Of a DNA stretch of 64,000 bases, positions 1 to 9,646 are shown piece after piece. The DNA comes from Psychrobacter urativorans. GTDB lineage: Bacteria; Pseudomonadota; Gammaproteobacteria; Pseudomonadales; Moraxellaceae. The notes beneath the pieces were generated by a model. The model ran no database searches. It was not told the DNA's origin and worked only from the letters and a program-made list of their open reading frames with translations. The translations under genes were made by a program, and so were the position numbers. The stretch spans positions 2,356,001-2,420,000 of the forward strand of contig NZ_CP012678.1 in NCBI RefSeq assembly GCF_001298525.1, read 5' to 3'. The stretch's first letter is position 1, and each line of letters starts with the position of its first letter.

Positions 1-1
1 C

Positions 2-43
2 GAGATGACATCAATGACGCTTCACGAAGAATATGCAAAGTAA
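2..43 (+). CDS. possible C-terminal tail of an upstream gene (partial)
   Basis: An open frame enters from the left edge and stops with TAA at 41-43, giving a 13-residue tail ending in EEYAK. It is too short to recognise. It may be the end of a real gene or chance. Confidence 0.25.
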   Translation, partial: EMTSMTLHEEYAK

Positions 44-638
44 ATGTTGTCTGTTTTTGCTGTTTGTGTTTAAGGTGAGCGAGAAATATAAAGATAAGCT
101 GAGCAATACGTAAGCTTAACAGTGTTCAAGCTTACTCATACACGGATAACTGGCATTTATAATGCTTGGTTTTGTAATGACTGGTTTTCTAACGACTATT
201 CTTTATAGTAAAAGCTAAGACCTAAAAAATAATAGTGCTAAGCACTGCAATAGCACAGTCCATTGTGCACATTGTGCGATAGTGAGGTCTTAAGGCGTAT
301 TGGTAGCCATATTGTGTCTAATTTAACAGAAAATGACCAAAAAAACACGGTGAAATTAACTGAATGCTACTATTAACCTTATCAATGCACTTTATCAATA
401 TGTTTTATAATGATTTAGCGATAACTAAAAGTTTACTTATAGTAATCTGCGCTGAAAAATACCTCCCATTTTTATAATAAATGTTGGCTATGCGCCGGAT
501 TTCACAATAGGGTCATTAACATCTAAGTTGATTTAAGCTATATTGTTTAAGTGTAATTACTTAATACAGCGCACCGATGCAGGCAGTCATACTGACCACT
601 CACGTGGTGTGCTGAACCAACCGACGAGGACGACTATT
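44..638 (+). promoter_or_regulatory. leader region of acnB, about 600 nt without a gene
   Basis: No convincing gene is present. Two TATAAT hexamers, at 406-411 and 473-478, are plausible -10 elements for acnB, but neither has a good -35 box at 16-18 nt. A short direct repeat ATTGTGC/ATTGTGC lies around 262-278. The leader after the nearer -10 would be about 155 nt. No riboswitch was recognised. Confidence 0.3.
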
Positions 639-3242
639 GTGTTAGAAGCTTATCGTAAACATGTCGCAGAACGTGCTGAGCAAGGAACTGTACCGCTTCC
701 ACTGAATGAGAAGCAAGTTGCAGATTTGGTTGAGCTACTAAAAAATCCTCCAGCGGGCGAAGATGCGTTCTTGGTAGACTTATTAGAAAATCGTATTCCT
801 GCCGGTGTTGACCAAGCCGCCTACGTGAAAGCTGCATTTTTAGCGGCTATCGTAAAAGGTGAGGCGCAGTCGTCGTTGGTCAATAAGCAAAAAGCAGTTG
901 AACTATTAGGTACGATGCAAGGTGGCTATAACGTGCAGCCATTGGTTGCTGCATTAGATGATAGCGACGTCGCACAGTACGCTGCTGACGCATTAAAAAA
1001 AACCTTACTCGTATTTGATGCGTTCCATGACGTGACTGAAAAAGCAGAAGCGGGTAATGCGATTGCGAAAGAAGTCATTCAATCGTGGGCAGATGCAGAG
1101 TGGTTCTTGAGCCGTGATGCTGTACCAGCAAAGACCACTTATACGACATTTAAAGTAACGGGCGAAACCAACACCGATGACTTGTCTCCTGCGCAAGATG
1201 CGTGGAGCCGTCCTGATATCCCATTGCACTCATTAGCCATGCACAAAAACTCGCGCGACGGTATTACCGCTGACGTTGAGGGCGTGATTGGTCCGATGAA
1301 ACAAATTGCAGCGTTAAAAGAAAAAGGTCATCCTTTAGCCTATGTTGGCGACGTAGTCGGTACTGGTTCTAGCCGTAAATCGGCAACCAACTCAGTATTG
1401 TGGTTGATGGGCGATGATATTCCTAATGTGCCAAATAAACGTGGTGGCGGTTTAGTATTGGGTAACAATATTGCACCTATCTTCTTTAATACCATGGAAG
1501 ACTCAGGCGCATTACCTATTGAAAAAGTAGCCGTTGATAACTTAAATATGGGCGATGTCTTTGATATCTATCCGTATGACGGTAAAATCACTAAGCATGA
1601 TTCTGATGAAGTGCTATCAACCTTTAAACTAAATTCACCAACCTTACTTGATGAAGTTCGTGCCGGTGGTCGTATTCCGTTAATCGTAGGTCGTGGTCTG
1701 ACCAATCGTGCTCGTGAATATATGGGTTTGGGTCATTCAGACGTTTTTGCCAAGCCAGAAGAGCCAGCCGATACTGGTAAAGGCTTTACCTTAGCGCAAA
1801 AAATGGTTGGTAAAGCATGTGGTCTAGCAGGCGTACGTCCGGGTATGTATTGCGAACCAAAAATCACTACCGTTGGCTCGCAAGATACCACTGGTCCAAT
1901 GACCCGTGATGAGCTAAAAGACTTGGCTTGCCTAGGTTTCCAATCTGACTTAGTATTGCAATCATTCTGTCATACGGCTGCTTATCCAAAGCCAGTGGAC
2001 ATCGAAACTCAGCATACGTTACCTGATTTTATCATGAACCGTGGCGGTGTTAGCTTGCGCCCAGGTGACGGCATTATTCACTCATGGCTGAACCGTATGC
2101 TACTTCCAGATACCGTTGGTACTGGTGGTGACTCGCATACTCGTTTCCCAATTGGTATCTCATTCCCAGCCGGTTCTGGCTTGGTAGCGTTTGCGGCGGC
2201 GACGGGTGTCATGCCACTGGATATGCCTGAATCTGTCCGTGTCCGTTTCATCGGTGAGCGTCAAAAAGGTATTACCTTACGTGACTTAGTACATGCCATC
2301 CCTTATCAAGCGATTAAAGAAGGCTTATTAACCGTTGATAAAAAAGGTAAAATTAACGAGTTTAACGGTCGTATTCTTGAGATTGAAGGTTTAGAAGATT
2401 TGACCGCTGAGCAAGCGTTTGAATTGTCTGATGCCTCCGCTGAGCGTAGTGCGGCAGGTTGTACCATTACCTTGTCTGAGAAATCAGTGACAGAATACCT
2501 AACTTCAAATATCACCTTGTTAAAATGGATGATTTCAGAAGGTTATGGCGATGCGCGTACCATTAGCCGTCGTATTGAAGGCATGCAAGAATGGTTGGCT
2601 AATCCAAGTCTGATGCGTGCTGACGAAGATGCAGAATATACCATCGATATGGTCATCGACATGTCGGAAATTAAAGAGCCGATTCTTTGCTGCCCGAATG
2701 ATCCAGACGATGCAAAAACCTTAGCTGACGTTGCTGGTGATACCATTGATGAAGTATTCATTGGTTCATGCATGACCAATATTGGTCACTTCCGTGCTGC
2801 TGGTAAATTGCTACAAGATGTCCCAGCAGGTAGCTTAAAAACTCGTCTATGGATTGCGCCACCAACCAAAATGGATGCGCGTCAGTTGATGGAAGAAGGT
2901 TACTACAACATCTATGCACAAGCGGGCGCTCGTACTGAGATGCCAGGTTGTTCATTATGTATGGGCAACCAAGCACGTATCGCACCGAACTCTACAGCCG
3001 TTTCGACGTCAACGCGTAACTTCCCGAACCGCTTAGGACAAGGTGCTGACGTTTATCTAGCCTCTGCTGAGCTGGCTTCGGTTGCTGCGGTATTGGGTAG
3101 ATTACCAACCAATGAAGAGTATCAACAGTATGCGGGTATGCTCGATAGCATGGGCGAAGAAGTGTACAAATACATGAACTTCGACCGTATGGAAACCTAT
3201 ACTGAAGAAGCAGATAAAATTAACGTCGCTCAATTGGCTTAG
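639..3242 (+). CDS. acnB: aconitate hydratase B (bifunctional 2-methylisocitrate dehydratase)
   Basis: AcnB interconverts citrate and isocitrate in the TCA cycle. Family members also hydrate 2-methyl-cis-aconitate, and the apo-form can bind mRNA. The order is that of AcnB, not AcnA: an N-terminal helical domain (about 1-160), the swivel domain (about 165-380), then the catalytic domain. The [4Fe-4S] ligands are visible as Cys711 in SCMTN and Cys771 and Cys774 in PGCSLCMGN. Length is 867 aa, close to the 865 of E. coli. The frame is open upstream to a TTG at 543, but the family N-terminus (M/V)LEAYRKHV starts at the GTG at 639, which has GAGGA at 626-630. It is followed by a strong terminator, so it is probably monocistronic. 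Confidence 0.97.
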   Translation: MLEAYRKHVAERAEQGTVPLPLNEKQVADLVELLKNPPAGEDAFLVDLLENRIPAGVDQAAYVKAAFLAAIVKGEAQSSLVNKQKAVELLGTMQGGYNVQPLVAALDDSDVAQYAADALKKTLLVFDAFHDVTEKAEAGNAIAKEVIQSWADAEWFLSRDAVPAKTTYTTFKVTGETNTDDLSPAQDAWSRPDIPLHSLAMHKNSRDGITADVEGVIGPMKQIAALKEKGHPLAYVGDVVGTGSSRKSATNSVLWLMGDDIPNVPNKRGGGLVLGNNIAPIFFNTMEDSGALPIEKVAVDNLNMGDVFDIYPYDGKITKHDSDEVLSTFKLNSPTLLDEVRAGGRIPLIVGRGLTNRAREYMGLGHSDVFAKPEEPADTGKGFTLAQKMVGKACGLAGVRPGMYCEPKITTVGSQDTTGPMTRDELKDLACLGFQSDLVLQSFCHTAAYPKPVDIETQHTLPDFIMNRGGVSLRPGDGIIHSWLNRMLLPDTVGTGGDSHTRFPIGISFPAGSGLVAFAAATGVMPLDMPESVRVRFIGERQKGITLRDLVHAIPYQAIKEGLLTVDKKGKINEFNGRILEIEGLEDLTAEQAFELSDASAERSAAGCTITLSEKSVTEYLTSNITLLKWMISEGYGDARTISRRIEGMQEWLANPSLMRADEDAEYTIDMVIDMSEIKEPILCCPNDPDDAKTLADVAGDTIDEVFIGSCMTNIGHFRAAGKLLQDVPAGSLKTRLWIAPPTKMDARQLMEEGYYNIYAQAGARTEMPGCSLCMGNQARIAPNSTAVSTSTRNFPNRLGQGADVYLASAELASVAAVLGRLPTNEEYQQYAGMLDSMGEEVYKYMNFDRMETYTEEADKINVAQLA

Positions 3243-3278
3243 TTTTTAAAGTTATAAATTTCTAAAAGTTATAAGTAA

Positions 3279-3312
3279 GAAAACCCCGTATCGTTATGAT
3301 GCGGGGTTTTTA
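3279..3312 (+). terminator. rho-independent terminator of acnB
   Basis: An AAACCCCG arm (3281-3288) pairs with CGGGGTTT (3302-3309) around a short loop, followed by a T run. It lies about 40 nt after the acnB stop. Confidence 0.9.
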
Positions 3313-3425
3313 TTTATAAGTTTAAAATCAGCAGTAAGTATTTGCAAACTTTTATTGAGTGTTATAATAAATTTCGTTAATTAAGTTTGTTAGTTTTGCT
3401 TTTAGAGGCTACAAATAGAATATCT

Positions 3426-3869
3426 ATGGAAAATAAAAATATGCTGAATAAAGTAACGCCGCCACCACTACCAAATACTGCCGTTGTTAATAATCATGGT
3501 GCTGAAGCAAACTACAGTATCGTTGATTGGTTTAAAAAAGGATTAAGAAATTATACCAATTTCTCTGGGCGTGCCCGTCGTAAAGAGTTTTGGTTTTTTA
3601 CCCTTGCTCAATTTATTTTAGTATTCATTGCAATGATTTTAGATTCAATAATATTTAATTCAGATACGGGATTGTTTTATGTGTTGGTAGTGCTTGGCTT
3701 ATTTATACCTAGCCTTTCAGTGACAATTCGTCGGTTACACGATACCAGTCGCTCAGGTTGGTGGTTCTTATTAACCCTTATCCCATTAGTTGGTGCTATA
3801 TTATTAATTGTATTTCTGGCGAGTGATACTAAAAATGAAACCAATCAATGGGGACCACCTGCGAAGTAA
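3426..3869 (+). CDS. DUF805 family inner-membrane protein
   Basis: The protein has about 147 aa: a hydrophilic, proline-rich N-terminus and then a DUF805 core. Family hallmarks are visible: the segment NFSGRARRKEFWFF before the first membrane helix, and RRLHDTSRSGWW between later helices, followed by a hydrophobic stretch and a short polar tail. Three to four membrane segments are likely. The molecular function of DUF805 (YhaH/YhaI-like) proteins is not established. The start is uncertain: the ATG at 3426 is used, the frame extends to 3387, and ATG 3441 is possible. The gene stands alone between the acnB terminator and convergent genes. Confidence 0.85.
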   Translation: MENKNMLNKVTPPPLPNTAVVNNHGAEANYSIVDWFKKGLRNYTNFSGRARRKEFWFFTLAQFILVFIAMILDSIIFNSDTGLFYVLVVLGLFIPSLSVTIRRLHDTSRSGWWFLLTLIPLVGAILLIVFLASDTKNETNQWGPPAK

Positions 3870-3871
3870 GG

Positions 3872-3948
3872 CAAAGCTTATTAAGAACAAGCTTTGTAGT
3901 CATAGCATTTCTTCAGAATTGTAGTAATAATTCAGACTAAAAAGTCTG
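3872..3948. terminator. weak hairpins between convergent genes
   Basis: An 8-bp perfect inverted repeat CAAAGCTT (3872-3879)/AAGCTTTG (3889-3896) follows the DUF805 stop directly. A second hairpin, CAGACT/AGTCTG with an AAAA loop, spans 3933-3948. Neither has a clear T run, so a terminator role is only plausible. Confidence 0.35.
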
Positions 3949-4020
3949 TTATTCAATAAGGTATGGCGCAATCATCTTAAGAAGTAATCGGCTGCCATAG
4001 ATTATTGAGGATAAGGTCGT

Positions 4021-4419
4021 TTATTCTGAGCGAATATATGTAAAGACCAACTTATCTGTTGTTAATCTGCCATTAGGAATGCAGCCAGCATCGTAGCTGT
4101 TACGCGTTCCGATGAGTACTACTCTTGGTCCACTGTAAACGTTGCCACTAACCTTGTAAGGAAGGCTGTAATCACAATACTTTGAAAACACGCGTGCCGT
4201 ACCGTAATATTTATCGCCTTTTTTATAGCCATCAAACAATACATCGCCTTGTGTAATGCCTGCTTTTTGCATTCTCACCGATGGATATTCATAAGTAAAA
4301 ATACGTTGGCTGCCATAGTCTTGTAAGCGCATGGTAGAGCCGTTATGATCCCAAAAAGAATCTGCTATAGCTGTTGATGTTAATAATAGTAAAGAAAAGC
4401 TCAGAAGAATCTTGTTCAT
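4021..4419 (-). CDS. small exported protein of unknown function
   Basis: The frame opens further upstream, but the ATG at 4419 gives a textbook Sec signal peptide: MNK, a hydrophobic core, then an AIA-type site before DSFWDHNG, at about residue 20. AAGG lies just upstream. The mature part, about 110 aa, is rich in aromatic residues and Gly and has two Cys (KYCDYS and DAGCIP) that could form a disulfide in the periplasm. I do not recognise the family. The gene lies 110 nt downstream of the enoyl-CoA hydratase on the same strand, and may or may not be cotranscribed. Confidence 0.7.
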   Translation of the reverse strand: MNKILLSFSLLLLTSTAIADSFWDHNGSTMRLQDYGSQRIFTYEYPSVRMQKAGITQGDVLFDGYKKGDKYYGTARVFSKYCDYSLPYKVSGNVYSGPRVVLIGTRNSYDAGCIPNGRLTTDKLVFTYIRSE

Positions 4420-4529
4420 AAACTGCCTTGTTTTAAATCCATGGATAAATAGCAAATAATGATAAAAATACGCTGATAAGGTAATGTCATCTGTCCGCAT
4501 ATTAACATAGGACTATAACGTTAATATTT

Positions 4530-5327
4530 TTATTTACCTACATAAATCGGCTTCCGTTTTTCCATGAACGCCGTAATTCCTTCTTTAAAATCCTCAGTTT
4601 GCGCCATCATCGTTTGTTGATTGACTTCCATATCCAGCGCTTCGTTGAGCCCCATAAACGCATGGGTATTAATCATGTGCTTCATCGAGGCGAGTGCTTT
4701 TGCTGGTAGATTACTGAGACGAGTCGCTAAGGCGTGTACGCTAACATCCAAATCTTCACTACTGACGACCTCATTCACCAAATTTAAGCGCGCCATGTCT
4801 TCCGCTGTTAATTTATCACCCAGCATTACCAGTTCGGTCGTCTTTGCTGCGCCAATAAGTTGATTCAATAGATAAATACCACCCGCATCAGGTATCAGCC
4901 CAATATTTACAAACGCTTGCACAAATTTTGCATTATCAGCGGCAATACGAAAGTCACAAGTCAATGCCAGATTCATACCTGCACCTGCGACTGCACCTTC
5001 TAGTTTGGCAATAATTGGCTTGTGAATATTACGCAGCTTTAGGCTAATCTCAGCAACCTCAGATACCATAAAATGGATTTTGTCAGCAAGTGCTTCACTT
5101 TCCATCCCGTTTTCTAGCATCTCGCCGATATGACCACCACTAGAAAAGTGATTACCCGCACCTTGTAAAACAATGACGTGTACTTGCTCATCGGCATCCG
5201 CTTGATTCAATGCTTCCATCATGGCATTTTTAAGTGAGGTGCTAAAGGCATTAAGAGTTTTAGGGTCATTCATGGTGATGGTAGCAATATAGTTGTCGGT
5301 TTGATAATCGATTAGAGACGATGTCAT
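4530..5327 (-). CDS. enoyl-CoA hydratase/isomerase family protein
   Basis: A crotonase-fold protein of 265 aa, the usual single-domain length. Members hydrate or isomerise acyl-CoA thioesters, commonly in fatty-acid or aromatic-acid degradation; the substrate cannot be told from sequence. The N-terminal MNDPKTLNAFS matches the CoA-binding start of the family. The oxyanion-hole region is seen as HFSSGGHIGEM (about residues 60-70) and AGAGMNLALTCDFRIA (about 113-128). The second acidic catalytic residue of hydratases is replaced or shifted in the segment GLIPDAGG, so an isomerase-like activity is possible. AAGGA precedes the ATG at good spacing. No beta-oxidation partner lies next to it. Confidence 0.88.
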   Translation of the reverse strand: MTSSLIDYQTDNYIATITMNDPKTLNAFSTSLKNAMMEALNQADADEQVHVIVLQGAGNHFSSGGHIGEMLENGMESEALADKIHFMVSEVAEISLKLRNIHKPIIAKLEGAVAGAGMNLALTCDFRIAADNAKFVQAFVNIGLIPDAGGIYLLNQLIGAAKTTELVMLGDKLTAEDMARLNLVNEVVSSEDLDVSVHALATRLSNLPAKALASMKHMINTHAFMGLNEALDMEVNQQTMMAQTEDFKEGITAFMEKRKPIYVGK

Positions 5328-5590
5328 GATATTGTCCTTATAAACACGATAATTCAGTAGTAATTACTATAGCAGTTTGAAGTAATTATAAAAGGCGATT
5401 TCGTGGGCGCTAAAGATACGCTTCAATAATGTCATTAGTGAGTAGGCGGTGACGGGCTTTAAAATAAGCCTATGAAAACCAATCCTTGTGATTTATGCTG
5501 AAGAATAGACGTGAGTCGCAAAGATTTACCAAGTAATACGTGCATTTTTTGATGGCTGTTTTTTGATAGCTGTCCAACAAGGAAGTAGTG

Positions 5591-6403
5591 ATGCCTCATA
5601 TTCAAGTTAATAATATTGATATTTATTATGAAGACAGTGCACCAAACGATATGCAAAAACCCGTGATGGTATTCGCGCATGGGCTGCTCTGGAGTACACG
5701 CATGTATGATAAACAGGTTGCTTACTTTAAAGAGGCGTATCGCTGTATCACTTTTGATTTTCGTGGACAAGGGCAGTCGCAGATTACCAAGTCTGGCTAT
5801 GATATGGATACGTTGACGGAAGATACCATCGCCTTATTGACCACACTAGATATTGAACAGTGTCATTTTGTGGGCTTGTCCATGGGTGGATTTATCGCGC
5901 AGCGTATGGCGATTCGTTATCCTGAGTGTTTGCTATCCTTGATTTTAATAGGCACTTCTGCTGATCCTGAAGATCCTAGAACGGCGCCGCGTTATCGTAA
6001 ACTTCTCAGTGCGATTCGTTGGTTAGGTATGAGGCGAGTGAGTAAAAAAGTGCTACCAATTATGTTTGGCAATAGTTTTTTGCAAGACAAAACACGCATA
6101 GGGGAATGTAAGGAATGGCTAGCCCAACTACAAAATAATCATAAATTTGGGGTGGCGAAAGCGACGATGGGTGTGATTGAACGTCAAGGTATCTATGAGC
6201 AGTTGGGGAATATTACCTTACCTACCTTGATAGTCGTTGGTGATGAGGATATGGCAACGCCTTATCCAAAATCTGAGCGTATGCATTTCGCGATTAAAGG
6301 CTCAAAGCTGGCGATTATTAAGGGCGCTGGGCATACGGCAACCGTCGAAGAACCAGAACAAGTGAATACCGTGATTAGTCATTTCTTAACAAATTGTGTT
6401 TAA
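5591..6403 (+). CDS. alpha/beta hydrolase
   Basis: The protein has 270 aa in a single alpha/beta-hydrolase fold, similar in style to 3-oxoadipate enol-lactonase-type or BioH-like hydrolases. The nucleophile elbow GLSMGG places Ser97. The oxyanion-type HGLLW motif is at residues 30-34. The catalytic acid is probably in VVGDEDMATP, and the histidine is in GAGHTATVEEP near the C-terminus. Substrate is unknown. The start is ATG 5591, with AAGGAAG 6 nt upstream; a GTG codon precedes it directly. It is monocistronic, closed by a terminator. Confidence 0.85.
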   Translation: MPHIQVNNIDIYYEDSAPNDMQKPVMVFAHGLLWSTRMYDKQVAYFKEAYRCITFDFRGQGQSQITKSGYDMDTLTEDTIALLTTLDIEQCHFVGLSMGGFIAQRMAIRYPECLLSLILIGTSADPEDPRTAPRYRKLLSAIRWLGMRRVSKKVLPIMFGNSFLQDKTRIGECKEWLAQLQNNHKFGVAKATMGVIERQGIYEQLGNITLPTLIVVGDEDMATPYPKSERMHFAIKGSKLAIIKGAGHTATVEEPEQVNTVISHFLTNCV

Positions 6404-6417
6404 CTTTCAGGCTTAAC

Positions 6418-6453
6418 AAAAAAGCCGTTATCTTAATGGATAGCGGCTTTTTA
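6418..6453. terminator. bidirectional rho-independent terminator
   Basis: AAAGCCGTTATC (6421-6432) pairs with GATAGCGGCTTT after a TTAATG-type loop, with A and T runs on either side. It sits between the convergent hydrolase and the CitE-like gene and can serve both. Confidence 0.85.
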
Positions 6454-6485
6454 TATTAAATATGTATGGCATGAATGCTCAGGTT

Positions 6486-7592
6486 TTATAGCAACGGTTT
6501 ATAGTCACTATTGCCATCATTTATCGTACCAAATACCTCGGCTCGATTGACGATTTCATTCGCCCAAGCGCGATGGGTGGCAGGTTCTAGCATAGTGTTA
6601 TTATACTTAAACACCGCTTTTGCTTCACTGTGCAAGATGGCTTGCGCTTCGTCCAACATACTTAGTGGCACGCAATAGGCTTGTTGTACTAAGGCAATTT
6701 GACTCGGATGAATGACGGTTTTACCGACCAATCCTAAGCTCACATCACGGGTTAGCTCTTGCATAAACAGCATTGGCTGATCCAAATACTCAAAGACAGG
6801 CGCGGTCAAATAAAAGCCATGCGGTACAAAGCAACCGAGCAGTTGATACGCAAGCGTGCCAATCGGGGTATCATAAATAATACTGTCTTTAGGACGGCGT
6901 AAACGTAGCTCAGCAAATAAGTCATTACCGCCAATACGTAGCGCAAAAATAGGCTGACTAAAGGCTTCTTTAAAGGCAATCGCCAATTCTTGATTGTGAT
7001 GCGGATTGAATAGCGCCGCAGTCTCTAAGGTTGGCATCAATAATTGGTCAGTATTCAGATTTTGACAGGATAAGCGCCAATTAGACAGGCTATACATATC
7101 AACTTTGGGCATCACAAAACCATCAAGCAAATCGATGTTGTCAAAGTCCGCTAACTGCTGAAGCATCAACGGATTACGTGGACGCACAAAAACTAACGGA
7201 CGAGTTGGCTGAGTATGCGTCTCGGTTGGGTTCGAGGGCGTATTAATACTGTTGACATGCGATGCCCACGTATTAAGCAACTCCTGCAATCTCGTGAGCG
7301 CCAGTTCCACATCATTATGACTGACAGCATCTTCAAGACAAATAATAATACTATTAATCGTTGGTAACTTATCGCGTTTAATCACTTGCCAGATATCTTG
7401 CCGAGTGGCAGGCATGTATAGGCTTGCACCCAGCTGATAAGGATGATACATGTGCGGTTTAACCATGGCATGACGTTCAGTAATGAGGTGCGCGTAAGAC
7501 TGGGTGTTTTGGTAAAGCGTAGCTGGTGTATCTAGCATAGTAGGCATCATAAATAGTGAGGAATAAGAAATAAAAGTATAATAGCGATGCAC
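6486..7592 (-). CDS. HpcH/HpaI aldolase / citrate-lyase beta-like protein of the Ter biosynthetic set
   Basis: This is a CitE-like TIM-barrel lyase. Family motifs in order: IICLEDAVS, VFVRPRNP (Arg contacting the acid substrate), GFVMPKVD, LMPTLETA, ALRIGGNDLFAE and KTVIHPSQI. In published comparative genomics, members of this subfamily occur in Ter clusters with two phosphoribosyltransferases, a HAD phosphatase and an ATP-grasp enzyme, and probably form or cleave a C-C bond in a nucleoside-like metabolite. It is last in a minus-strand operon, 12 nt after the PRTase_1 stop. The start is uncertain: GTG at 7592 fits the coupling, but no strong Shine-Dalgarno is seen; internal ATGs at MMPTML or MVKPH are alternatives. 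Confidence 0.85.
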   Translation of the reverse strand: MHRYYTFISYSSLFMMPTMLDTPATLYQNTQSYAHLITERHAMVKPHMYHPYQLGASLYMPATRQDIWQVIKRDKLPTINSIIICLEDAVSHNDVELALTRLQELLNTWASHVNSINTPSNPTETHTQPTRPLVFVRPRNPLMLQQLADFDNIDLLDGFVMPKVDMYSLSNWRLSCQNLNTDQLLMPTLETAALFNPHHNQELAIAFKEAFSQPIFALRIGGNDLFAELRLRRPKDSIIYDTPIGTLAYQLLGCFVPHGFYLTAPVFEYLDQPMLFMQELTRDVSLGLVGKTVIHPSQIALVQQAYCVPLSMLDEAQAILHSEAKAVFKYNNTMLEPATHRAWANEIVNRAEVFGTINDGNSDYKPLL

Positions 7593-7604
7593 TTATCGAC
7601 GCTG

Positions 7605-8792
7605 TTAATTGTTGGTGTTGCGCTGTTTAATAATCGTAACCGCTTGATAGGGGAGTATTTTAGCACCTAACATAACCATATTAATATCTCTCTCGGCACA
7701 TAAATGCCGCAATAAAGCAGTATCGGGATGATTATTGTCCGCCAGTAATACGCATTCAGGATCACGGCGTAATATCGCCCGCGTTGCCTCAGCAATGGTC
7801 GGCTTAATACGATTGCGATTAGTAATTTGATAGCGCGTTGCTAGCATGTCAATGATGGGTTTGGTGCTATAACGCGGCTGTTTAAAGGTTGGTAATTGCT
7901 CAGGTAATGCCGTTAATTGTTGTCGAGCCGCATCAATATGATTAACGAACGCCAAGCTGTGATCACCGTCTACTAAGTCATCATAAAACACACTACGATG
8001 TAGCCCTTCTTGCGGCGCTGTATATAAGCTACGTGAGATTAATCCCGATACCGTACTGTTAAGCAATCCTGATGGAATCAACCAATCGTCTTCACTTGCC
8101 GCAAGCCAAGCAACGCCTGCGGGATCGGCAAGAGTGAGAAGTGGAATAACACCAATTCCTTGATGAAAGATATTGGCATAATTTGGATGATTAGGATCAC
8201 TAAATAGCGCAAGACTGGTTGCCAATTCTTGATAAATCGCCCCTTTACCCGTCCAGCCATCGACAAAGACAATTGGGCTATTTGGATGCGTCTTCAAAAT
8301 CATTTGCAATGCTACTGGATCAAGCCCACGATCACGAATGATGCTTATACCATAATGCGCGCTTGGCAGTGCATAGGTGCTATTTTTATCTGCCAAAGCA
8401 CGTTGTAATAACACGCCAACAGGCAAGCCTGCACGTACTAAGCTCACCAATACCAAAGGGCGTTCGCTATTCACGCTGGCATTAAATAACTGATGTAATG
8501 AATACGCAAGATTGGCAATATCATGAGCCGCTCGTGGTGTCCCTTGTACTAAGGCTTGCTCATATAGGTGCTCGTGTATGGCACTTGGTGCGCCCTCTAA
8601 GGTAATCATATCTGAATAATGGCGCTGACCACTTTGGATTAACGCCTCCTTTTGCGCAACAGGCACATCGGCAACCACATTTTTATCGACCATATCAAGC
8701 AGCACCGTCACATCACTGCCAAGGTAACTGCCTGAACCAAATCCACTTAAGGTAAGTTGCTCTGGGTTAATAGCTGGATTTATAGGATTCAT
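7605..8792 (-). CDS. PRTase_1-PELOTA_1 phosphoribosyltransferase-like protein ('cysteine protease StiP' family)
   Basis: A Ter-associated protein, often annotated 'cysteine protease StiP' but better read as a phosphoribosyltransferase. The N-terminal two thirds carries SLVRAGLPVGVLLQRA and the PRPP-loop-like FVDGWTGKG. The last 80 residues (CVLLADNNHPDTALLRHLC to the end) match the PELOTA-like RNA-binding domain. It is predicted to act on a ribosyl-phosphate intermediate in a nucleoside-like pathway. Length with the chosen start is 395 aa. ATG 8792 overlaps the TAA of the HAD gene as TAATG, showing translational coupling; an in-frame GTG at 8804 is less likely. The CitE-like gene follows after 12 nt. 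Confidence 0.85.
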   Translation of the reverse strand: MNPINPAINPEQLTLSGFGSGSYLGSDVTVLLDMVDKNVVADVPVAQKEALIQSGQRHYSDMITLEGAPSAIHEHLYEQALVQGTPRAAHDIANLAYSLHQLFNASVNSERPLVLVSLVRAGLPVGVLLQRALADKNSTYALPSAHYGISIIRDRGLDPVALQMILKTHPNSPIVFVDGWTGKGAIYQELATSLALFSDPNHPNYANIFHQGIGVIPLLTLADPAGVAWLAASEDDWLIPSGLLNSTVSGLISRSLYTAPQEGLHRSVFYDDLVDGDHSLAFVNHIDAARQQLTALPEQLPTFKQPRYSTKPIIDMLATRYQITNRNRIKPTIAEATRAILRRDPECVLLADNNHPDTALLRHLCAERDINMVMLGAKILPYQAVTIIKQRNTNN

Positions 8793-9616
8793 TAGGCGTG
8801 CCACGTTTGAAGTTGTGAATGTAATTGACCGCGACTCGGCATACCATACCAGTCTAATAGTTGCAGAAAAGGTAAGTCTGCCAAGCTATCACCAAAGCCA
8901 AAACTGGGTCGCTGATTATCTAAATGATGCGCTAATAAAAACTGTACGGCATGTTGCTTATGAACAGCGTGCGGCAGTATCGCTAAATTATTCGCATTCA
9001 CATGCACATAAAAATGCGTATCAAAATCCGGAATCAATATCGGTAATTGCTTGGCTAATGACTCCAACGCTTGATGATCTTTTTTTGCATGTTTAATCGC
9101 CAAATAAATGACTAATTCTTTATTATGAAAGCAGTCAGTATGCATCGTAAATATTAAATCATTATGACCGTTATCATTCTGTGCACGATGTTCAGAGATT
9201 AGCTGAATGAGCTGATTTAACTTATCTTGTAGAGGGTAGAGTTGCTCACTCATTTTTTGCTGCCAGTCACTAAGCGGCTGACCATTTGGCATTAAAATAA
9301 CTGCGCCATGAGTCAATACTTGCCAACTGTCAAACGGTAATTTGACCCGTTTAATTTCAGAGGTATCACGAGCGGTGACTGCAATCAATTCGGTGCTGGC
9401 AAGTAGCCAATTAAAGAATGCAGCTTGACGTTGGCTCATAAAACTTAATGGCTCGCCTTGTTTATTAACCGTCGCGCACACTAAGTGTTCAGGTTCAGCG
9501 GTTGGTAACTCCCAAGCATCAATCTTGCGCTGCGTTTGAAATAGTGTGTCGTCCAAATCCATTAAGGCATAAGGCTTGATGATATTGGAATTAGGCTGAA
9601 AAAAAGTAGTCGTCAT
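8792..9616 (-). CDS. HAD-superfamily phosphatase of the Ter biosynthetic set
   Basis: This is a HAD hydrolase of 274 aa. Motif I is DLDDT at residues 20-24, motif II is the Thr of AVTARD, and motif IV is GFGDSLADLPF. The middle part has the insert typical of Cof- or sucrose-phosphatase-like HADs. The likely role is dephosphorylation of a (ribosyl)phosphate intermediate made by the adjoining phosphoribosyltransferases. GGA lies upstream of ATG 9616. The stop overlaps the next gene's ATG by one base, so the two proteins are probably made in equal amounts. The substrate is inference from context. Confidence 0.85.
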   Translation of the reverse strand: MTTTFFQPNSNIIKPYALMDLDDTLFQTQRKIDAWELPTAEPEHLVCATVNKQGEPLSFMSQRQAAFFNWLLASTELIAVTARDTSEIKRVKLPFDSWQVLTHGAVILMPNGQPLSDWQQKMSEQLYPLQDKLNQLIQLISEHRAQNDNGHNDLIFTMHTDCFHNKELVIYLAIKHAKKDHQALESLAKQLPILIPDFDTHFYVHVNANNLAILPHAVHKQHAVQFLLAHHLDNQRPSFGFGDSLADLPFLQLLDWYGMPSRGQLHSQLQTWHA

Positions 9617-9646
9617 AGGATTGTCCGTACGCCATAAATGTATATT

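Noticed and set aside
543..638. N-terminal extension of AcnB from TTG 543
   Set aside because: The family N-terminus begins at GTG 639, which has GAGGA at good spacing; the upstream residues match nothing.
7605..8792. A true cysteine protease (StiP) function
   Set aside because: The visible motif FVDGWTGKG is a PRPP-loop and no clear Cys-His protease pair is seen; the name comes from database labels.
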